Made by a program: the position numbers and the translations under genes. 64,000 bases of DNA from Chthonomonas sp. (GTDB taxonomy: Bacteria; Armatimonadota; Fimbriimonadia; Fimbriimonadales; Fimbriimonadaceae), in NCBI GenBank assembly GCA_016788585.1, contig JAEURP010000006.1, positions 62,001 through 126,000 of the forward strand. The letters run 5' to 3'. Below the pieces are notes generated by a model. That model saw only the letters and a program-made list of their open reading frames with translations. It had not been told where the DNA came from and made no database searches. Shown one piece after another: positions 58,967-64,000 of this stretch. Position 1 is the stretch's first letter. Each line of letters begins with the position of its first letter.

Positions 58967-61111
58967 TCAATCCTCGAAGGGATCGATCTCGACCGGTGGG
59001 CCGAGGGATCGTCCGGATAATACAGCCTCGACTTCCATCGGGCTCACCAAGACTTCTCTTGGGCGCGCACCAACCCTTGGCCCAACGATGCCGCGCGACT
59101 CCATCAGGTCGAGTAAACGCGAGGCTCTTTGAAAGCCAATGCTGAACTTACGCTGGATCATGCTCGTACTGGCTTCTTGGCGATCAACCACGAAGTGCAC
59201 GACCTCTTGCCACAATTCGTCGTTCGATTCATCGGCAATATCTCTCTCGCGCTCTTTGACCGCTACCGCGATCGGATCAAGAACGTAATGGGGAGCTTCT
59301 TGCTCGCGCCAGAACTCGCAAACGGCTTCAATCTCTTTCTCACCAACATAGCAGCCTTGCATACGCGTCGGCTTATTGGCGTCAATCGGCATGAAGAGCA
59401 TATCGCCCTTGCCCACCAACCTTTCTGCACCTGCGCCATCGAGAATCGTTCTTGAGTCGATCTGAGATGACACCGCAAATGCCATCCGGCTTGGAATGTT
59501 AGCTTTGATTGTCCCCGTAATGACGTCGACGCTAGGTCTCTGCGTGGCGATCACGAGGTGAATACCCACGGCGCGAGCCAATTGGGCCAACCGCACAATA
59601 CTGGTCTCAACTTCCGCCGCGGCTTGGATCATCAGGTCTGCGAGCTCGTCGATGATGACCACGATGTAAGGCATCTTGTCTTGGAAACTCGCTTGGGCAT
59701 TGTAACCATCGATGTTCCGAACACCGACATCGCTTAGTCGGTCGTAGCGCACATCCATCTCGCGCCAAACGGCTCTCAGCACGCCCGGGGCTTCAGAAAT
59801 GTCCTTTACGACCGGGCACATAAGGTGTGGAATTCCGTCAAAGAGGGTGAGCTCGACTCGCTTTGGATCAATCATCACCATCCTCACGTCCTTGGGCGTG
59901 TTTCGAAGAAGTAATGAAGTGATAATGCTCGCGAGGCCGATCGACTTACCGCTGTTGGTGGCACCGCCAATCAGCAGGTGAGGCATTTTTGTAAGGTCGG
60001 TGTAACGGTTATTGCCGCTCACGTCCTGACCAAGTGCCACGATCAGGCGACTTGGGTTTTCAATGAACTCCTTCGTTTCGCACACTTCGCGCATCGCCAC
60101 CATCGTGGGTTGATTATTGGGCACCTCCACGCCGACGGCTGACTTACCCGGGATCGGAGCTTCCACCCTAACGTGCGCCGCTGCTAGGTTCATCGCGATG
60201 TTGTCGCCAAGGTTGGTGATTCGCCGAACATTCACGCCCGGTCCAAGTTGGATTTCGTAGCGGGTGATCGTGGGGCCAGTGGCCACTTCAGTAACATTCG
60301 CTTCGATACCGAATTCTTCAAGCGTCCGCTCAAGGGTTTCGATGTTGGCTTGCATTTCCTGCGCGCTTCTGCGATGCTTGGTCGGAGGCGCGTTCAGAAG
60401 CGTGAGGGGCGGAAGTTTGTATCCTTCCTTGTCTTTAGGTGTCGGCTGAATCGTGAACGGGTTTTCAGCCTGATGGATAATCGTGGGTTTCTTGAACGCG
60501 GGTCGCGGCTTCTCTTCCACTTCAGCTTCAGGCTCGGGCATTCGCACGGCGGCCCGGGTCGCTTCTGGCATCGACACTCGTTGCGGCACCTTCTTCTTGC
60601 GCGAACTTGCCAAACTCGCCATGATCATGTGGAGGGGCGCATTGACGCACAGGATAACACCCACCATTCCAAGCGCGCCCAAACCGACCGGCTTTGCCTG
60701 GCCCAGCAGGGCCTCAAAGGCCCAACCGATCACCGCGCCGACATAACCACCTGAATGCCGGGCCGCTTCGGGATCGAAGTAATCGCCGCGCAATTGGCTG
60801 GAGGCCATCGACCCGACGAGGGTCAGGAACAGACAAGTCACACCCCAACTGAGGCGACTGATTTCGAATTGGCGGCGCCCCAAAATAATGGCAAACCCCA
60901 GGACGCCGAGAGCTGCGGGCACAGCCCATGCTCCGCGACCAAACAGAGATGAAAACACATTGCCTAGGGCATTCCCCACCAGTCCGGCCGTACCTAGGCC
61001 CAAGCCGATCGCCATGATGATCGCCGCGGCGATCATGACGATCCCAATGACATCGGCCGAGCGATGCGAGGGCTCGGTCTTCTTTACAGTACGTTTGGCG
61101 CTTGTTGCCAT
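58967..61111 (-). CDS. ftsK: DNA translocase FtsK/SpoIIIE
   Basis: A 714-aa translocase that moves chromosome ends through the division septum. Four N-terminal membrane helices (about 20-160) are followed by a short linker. The motor begins with NIETLERTLEEFGIEANV, has Walker A GGATNSGKSIGLA near residue 380, Walker B YIVVIIDELADLM and the QRPSVDVITG motif. The C-terminal gamma winged helix reads TSMIQRKFSIGFQRASRLLD. It ends just before gltA, with a 50-bp gap, and is divergent from the GYF-domain gene. Confidence 0.96.
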   Translation of the reverse strand: MATSAKRTVKKTEPSHRSADVIGIVMIAAAIIMAIGLGLGTAGLVGNALGNVFSSLFGRGAWAVPAALGVLGFAIILGRRQFEISRLSWGVTCLFLTLVGSMASSQLRGDYFDPEAARHSGGYVGAVIGWAFEALLGQAKPVGLGALGMVGVILCVNAPLHMIMASLASSRKKKVPQRVSMPEATRAAVRMPEPEAEVEEKPRPAFKKPTIIHQAENPFTIQPTPKDKEGYKLPPLTLLNAPPTKHRRSAQEMQANIETLERTLEEFGIEANVTEVATGPTITRYEIQLGPGVNVRRITNLGDNIAMNLAAAHVRVEAPIPGKSAVGVEVPNNQPTMVAMREVCETKEFIENPSRLIVALGQDVSGNNRYTDLTKMPHLLIGGATNSGKSIGLASIITSLLLRNTPKDVRMVMIDPKRVELTLFDGIPHLMCPVVKDISEAPGVLRAVWREMDVRYDRLSDVGVRNIDGYNAQASFQDKMPYIVVIIDELADLMIQAAAEVETSIVRLAQLARAVGIHLVIATQRPSVDVITGTIKANIPSRMAFAVSSQIDSRTILDGAGAERLVGKGDMLFMPIDANKPTRMQGCYVGEKEIEAVCEFWREQEAPHYVLDPIAVAVKERERDIADESNDELWQEVVHFVVDRQEASTSMIQRKFSIGFQRASRLLDLMESRGIVGPRVGARPREVLVSPMEVEAVLSGRSLGPPVEIDPFED

Positions 61112-61242
61112 CCTAGCTCTTCTTCAAAGACTTGATTTAGCGTTTCCTCGTTGCAATCCATTGCTTGGGGTGGGCTATTCAGTTTAGTATACACATTGCG
61201 CTCCCGAAACCAAGAGGCGGCTCAGCTAGAATATTTGAGCGC

Positions 61243-61731
61243 ATGAGCTATTTCGTCATCGACCCAACTTCAGGCCAAAAGTACGGGCCAGCTGACACAG
61301 ACACCCTCAATGTCTGGATAAGGGAAGGACGGGTGACGCCGGAGACTCAACTCGAAGATGCAATAAGTGGCTCCACAATTGGGGCTCGCGCGGTCGCAGG
61401 GCTTACGTTTGATAGCGTCGTCGCCGAATCCCCGTCCCACCCTCAGTTCAAGGAGCCCCCAAAGCCTAGCCGCCCTTCCGAAATCCGCACTCCAACCCAA
61501 GTTCCAGGGCAACAAGACGCCACCAACGCATGGATCTATTTCGCGCTCGGATTCGCCGTCTGTAGCGTAATTTTCTTGCCGATGTCGATTATTGCCGCGA
61601 ACAAGGCTGCGATGGTGGGCAACAACACTGCCTACTGGGCAAAGGTGTTGTCCGTCGTTTTGATCGTGCTAAATGTGCTCGCACTCGTGGTCCTGGTCAT
61701 GATTCTTGGGGCCGCAGCGAACTCGGCCTGA
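61243..61731 (+). CDS. GYF_2-domain membrane protein
   Basis: A 162-aa protein. Residues 1-55 match the GYF_2 domain of bacteria: SYFVIDPTSGQKYGPADTDTL then VWIREGRVTPETQLED. A Pro-rich linker (about 68-90) leads to two transmembrane helices (about 95-117 and 130-155). GYF domains bind proline-rich peptides; targets are unknown. I chose the ATG at 61243 with a TAGAAT 10 nt upstream, so the leader would be short. Tail to tail with the next gene, with no gap. Confidence 0.78.
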   Translation: MSYFVIDPTSGQKYGPADTDTLNVWIREGRVTPETQLEDAISGSTIGARAVAGLTFDSVVAESPSHPQFKEPPKPSRPSEIRTPTQVPGQQDATNAWIYFALGFAVCSVIFLPMSIIAANKAAMVGNNTAYWAKVLSVVLIVLNVLALVVLVMILGAAANSA

Positions 61732-62148
61732 TCAATCTCGGCAGATAATGTCAGTGGCCCCCATGAGAAAGGCCTCAACTTCTCCATAGGGATCATCGGT
61801 CATCATGACGGCGCACAAGGCCGTGTGCTTCTCGGCGACGAGATGGCGCGCCCGGTTGATTACATGCAGATTGTCGGAATAAACGACTTCTGCGGGAACC
61901 CGCTCTGCATACAGCAGTAAGTCCTCTGCGGTCTCCGCCACTACCACCTGATAACCCGCCGTGCGAAGCTCTAGCGCCAGATTCGAGCGAAGAACTTTGT
62001 TTCGCACACAAAGGAAGGCGACATGATCGTCCCCAAACCGCTGGCCATCGGTCGTTGGAGGTGCGCTTGGAGGGCGAGTTCGAAAGCCTCCCAACAACGG
62101 TTGGGGAACCATATCAAAGTTAATCGAGCAAGTGACCTGAGCAAACAT
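61732..62148 (-). CDS. Degenerate receiver-domain-like protein
   Basis: A 138-aa protein. After a 40-residue Pro-rich N-terminus, residues about 45-138 follow the response-regulator fold: VAFLCVRNKVLRSNLALEL, AGYQVVVAETAEDLL, VYSDN, and FLMGATDIICRD at the place of the usual G-A-x-x-x-x-x-K-P. The acidic pair after strand 1 and the switch Lys are missing, so it is probably not phosphorylated. The start is uncertain: ATG at 62148 or a TTG at 62211. The 64 bp upstream are AT-rich and contain a TATAGT. Confidence 0.6.
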   Translation of the reverse strand: MFAQVTCSINFDMVPQPLLGGFRTRPPSAPPTTDGQRFGDDHVAFLCVRNKVLRSNLALELRTAGYQVVVAETAEDLLLYAERVPAEVVYSDNLHVINRARHLVAEKHTALCAVMMTDDPYGEVEAFLMGATDIICRD

Positions 62149-62226
62149 GACGACATTGGGATAGCGCAATGCCAGAGACGGGAATACACCCACTATACAA
62201 TATTTTGCCAAAAACTAGAAGTTTTT

Positions 62227-62712
62227 TCAGGATTTTTCATCGGCCCAACTGTGAATCTGATGCGGCGGAATGATCATCACGTTTGGGCGAATCACTCGGA
62301 CGAACTCGTCGAAGCTGACTTCCTTGATCTCACCATTGTCTCGAAACTCATCATACATGCGCTTCAGGGCTTCGGCGATAGAAATTTCATGAATATCGGC
62401 ATCGAGCCATAGTCCGGGCGTTTGTTCTTCACTCCGATAAGCAATGGCCACGACATAAGGGGTCACCTCAATGGTCTCATCGCTCTCGCCAGCGCACCAG
62501 CTGCCCGGCCTAACCTTTAGATCGGCCTTCTCTAACGCATCAAGTGTCTTGGCTAAAGTGGACCGAAACTTCGCCTCGATAATCAATCCACCAGATGAAT
62601 CTCCCGCAGTCACCACTGTATGCCGACCACTAGCAATCGCATAGACCTCTTTAACCTTGAGGCGACCATTCACCTCGGCGGCAAAGTTCTCGGGAGCAAC
62701 ACGCAACACCAT
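62227..62712 (-). CDS. Hypothetical protein
   Basis: I do not recognise this 161-aa protein. It is soluble and mixed alpha/beta. Three strands near 25-55 (VYAIASGRHTVVTAG, GLIIEAKF) and an acidic middle (WCAGESDETIEVTPYVVAIAY) are followed by a helix with EALKRMYDEFRDNGE and a final strand PNVMIIPPHQIHSW. I chose the ATG at 62712 because a TATTCT lies 8 nt before it; an ATG six codons upstream would overlap that -10. It is divergent from acs, 39 bp apart. Confidence 0.65.
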   Translation of the reverse strand: MVLRVAPENFAAEVNGRLKVKEVYAIASGRHTVVTAGDSSGGLIIEAKFRSTLAKTLDALEKADLKVRPGSWCAGESDETIEVTPYVVAIAYRSEEQTPGLWLDADIHEISIAEALKRMYDEFRDNGEIKEVSFDEFVRVIRPNVMIIPPHQIHSWADEKS

Positions 62713-62720
62713 CAGCAGAT

Positions 62721-62726
62721 AGAATA
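62721..62726 (-). promoter_or_regulatory. Predicted near-leaderless -10 (TATTCT)
   Basis: TATTCT on the minus strand ends 8 nt before the ATG at 62712. On the plus strand the same bases form part of TAGAAT/TATCAT, a possible -10 for acs, so one AT-rich box may serve both directions. Confidence 0.4.
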
Positions 62727-62751
62727 TCATGCCACGAAAGCGAGGAAGCCG

Positions 62752-64000
62752 TTGTCAACCGAAAGCCATACCATCGATACCCTGCTCGAAGAATCGCGAA
62801 CCTATCCACCTTCGGATGAATTCACGAGCCAAGCCAATGTCAAGGATGCGACGATCTATGCCCATGCGGCAAAGGACCCGATCGCCTTTTGGGAAGAGCA
62901 AGCGCGTCACCTAAGCTGGTCTCAGCCATGGAGCCAAGCCCTGGACGAGTCGGAAGCTCCCTTCTTCAAGTGGTTCTTGGGCGGCAAGCTGAATGCTTGC
63001 TACAACTGTCTCGACCGGCATGTGGAGGCTGGATTAGGTAGTCGCACCGCCGTTATTTGCGAATATGAACCGGGCGATCATCGAACTTATACCTACGACG
63101 ATGCGCTAGCTGAGGTCTGTCGGATTGCAAATGCACTGAAGGCTCTCGGAGTCCAGAAGGGCGATCGAGTGTGCGTTTACATGCCGATGACCGCCGAACT
63201 TTGCTTTACGATGCTGGCCTGCGCTCGGATCGGTGCCGCTCATAGTGTCGTTTTCGGTGGATTCAGCCCCGATTCCATTGCCGAGCGCGTGAATGATGCC
63301 GGTGCCAAAGTGATCGTCACCGCCGATGGCGGCTGGCGCCGGGGCAAAGTGGTTGAACTGAAGCGAATGGTGGATGAGGCGCTAGCTCTAGGATGCCCAA
63401 CAATCGAAAGAGTCCTCGTACTCGAGCGGCTAGGAAACTCGGCCAAATACAATGGCGGCACTTGGGTCGAGGGCCGCGACGTGTCGTGGACGCAATTGGT
63501 GAACGCACAGAGCGAGGATTGCCCTTGCGAGCCGATGGATAGCGAAGATCTGCTCTTCATCCTTTACACGAGTGGATCGACCGGCAAGCCAAAGGGCATT
63601 ATGCACACCACTGGGGGCTACCTCACTGGTGTAAATGCCACCAGCCGCTGGGTTTTTGATCTCAAGCCAACCGATATTTATTGGTGCACTGCAGATTGCG
63701 GATGGGTAACCGGACACAGCTATATCGTCTACGGTCCAATGTCGAATGCAGCGACTTTGCTCGTTTATGAAGGCTCACCGGACTTCCCTGATAAGGACCG
63801 GTTTTGGCGAATCATTGAGAAGCACCGAGCGACGATTCTATACACCGCACCGACCGCAATTCGCACCTTTATGAAGTGGGGCACCCACTATCCCGAGCAA
63901 TGCGACCTCAGTTCGCTTCGATTGCTCGGATCGGTTGGCGAACCGATTAATCCTGAGGCTTGGGTCTGGTACCACAAATTCATTGGCGGAAGGAATTGCC
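62752..64000 (+). CDS. acs: Acetyl-CoA synthetase, N-terminal part
   Basis: The window ends inside this gene after 416 codons. Acs activates acetate with ATP and CoA. The fragment has the Acs N-terminal domain (FWEEQARHLSWSQPW, FKWFLGGKLNACYNCLDRH), VVFGGFSPDSIAERV, the AMP-binding P-loop YTSGSTGKPKG and TDIYWCTADCGWVTGHSYI. These match true acetyl-CoA synthetases better than other ligases. The start is a TTG at 62752 with GAGG 6 nt upstream; no ATG or GTG fits this frame nearby. A propionyl-CoA synthetase is less likely. Confidence 0.93.
   Translation, partial: MSTESHTIDTLLEESRTYPPSDEFTSQANVKDATIYAHAAKDPIAFWEEQARHLSWSQPWSQALDESEAPFFKWFLGGKLNACYNCLDRHVEAGLGSRTAVICEYEPGDHRTYTYDDALAEVCRIANALKALGVQKGDRVCVYMPMTAELCFTMLACARIGAAHSVVFGGFSPDSIAERVNDAGAKVIVTADGGWRRGKVVELKRMVDEALALGCPTIERVLVLERLGNSAKYNGGTWVEGRDVSWTQLVNAQSEDCPCEPMDSEDLLFILYTSGSTGKPKGIMHTTGGYLTGVNATSRWVFDLKPTDIYWCTADCGWVTGHSYIVYGPMSNAATLLVYEGSPDFPDKDRFWRIIEKHRATILYTAPTAIRTFMKWGTHYPEQCDLSSLRLLGSVGEPINPEAWVWYHKFIGGRNC

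Noticed and set aside
1-64000. CRISPR arrays, insertion sequences, prophage or toxin-antitoxin modules
   Set aside because: No regular direct repeats with spacers, transposase motifs or phage genes were found on either strand.

Overview
The window is 64 kb of gene-dense bacterial chromosome: 62 protein genes, few gaps, the longest about 280 bp. I see no rRNA, tRNA, CRISPR array, insertion sequence, prophage or origin. The content points to a Gram-negative-type, aerobic, saccharolytic bacterium, and my best guess is Armatimonadota (Fimbriimonadia-like). This rests on PEP-CTERM proteins together with dockerin-tailed secreted proteins, a GHL10-type glycosidase, GYF/DUF1844/DUF1579/DUF2752/DUF1385 proteins, and a dnaG-sigma-70 block. 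It is an inference from gene families, not a search result.

Layout. 1-4.7 kb: the end of sucC, then an exopolysaccharide block (Wzy-like polymerase/ligase, Wzc-like chain-length protein, WecG/TagA/CpsF glycosyltransferase). 4.8-11 kb: glmS, a DprE2/DprE1-like epimerase pair, then nrnA-truB-DUF2752. 11-18.8 kb: a PLP enzyme, a YdeI protein, a pseudopilin-like protein, a redoxin/cytochrome/copper-domain fusion, a GH15 glucoamylase and a three-gene GNAT/DUF1844 operon. 18.9-21.1 kb: two secreted paralogues, one ending in PEP-CTERM and one in a dockerin repeat, each preceded by the same palindrome. 21.1-28.1 kb: a minus-strand block with a glycine-rich protein, dnaG, a short primary-type sigma factor and mfd. 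28.2-38.1 kb: trxA, nucleotidase, MarR, pth, a cystathionine gamma-synthase-family enzyme, GHL10, an STN-domain protein and fumC. 38.1-42.6 kb: three PEP-CTERM proteins among small unknowns. 42.6-49 kb: a 5'-nucleotidase-like protein, secG, CBS-DUF1385/MoxR, tatD, an acyltransferase, a rhomboid and yebC. 49-55.9 kb: an ABC exporter, a SecD-head-like protein, three lipoproteins and rodA. 55.9-64 kb: a third dockerin-tailed protein, citrate synthase, ftsK, small unknowns and the start of acs.

The genes fit an envelope-rich lifestyle. GlmS feeds amino-sugar supply, RodA, FtsK and the SEDS-linked lipoproteins serve wall growth and division, and the EPS genes fit the PEP-CTERM proteins, which are exported and sorted with exopolysaccharide where exosortases occur. 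No exosortase or cohesin is in the window. GltA, FumC, SucC and Acs supply the TCA cycle and acetate entry.

The most striking non-gene signal is promoter layout. At about 17 transcription-unit heads a TATAAT-like hexamer ends only 6-8 nt before the ATG or GTG, which predicts leaderless mRNAs. Genes inside operons instead overlap their neighbours (ATGA, TGATG, TAGTG) or carry a Shine-Dalgarno sequence.
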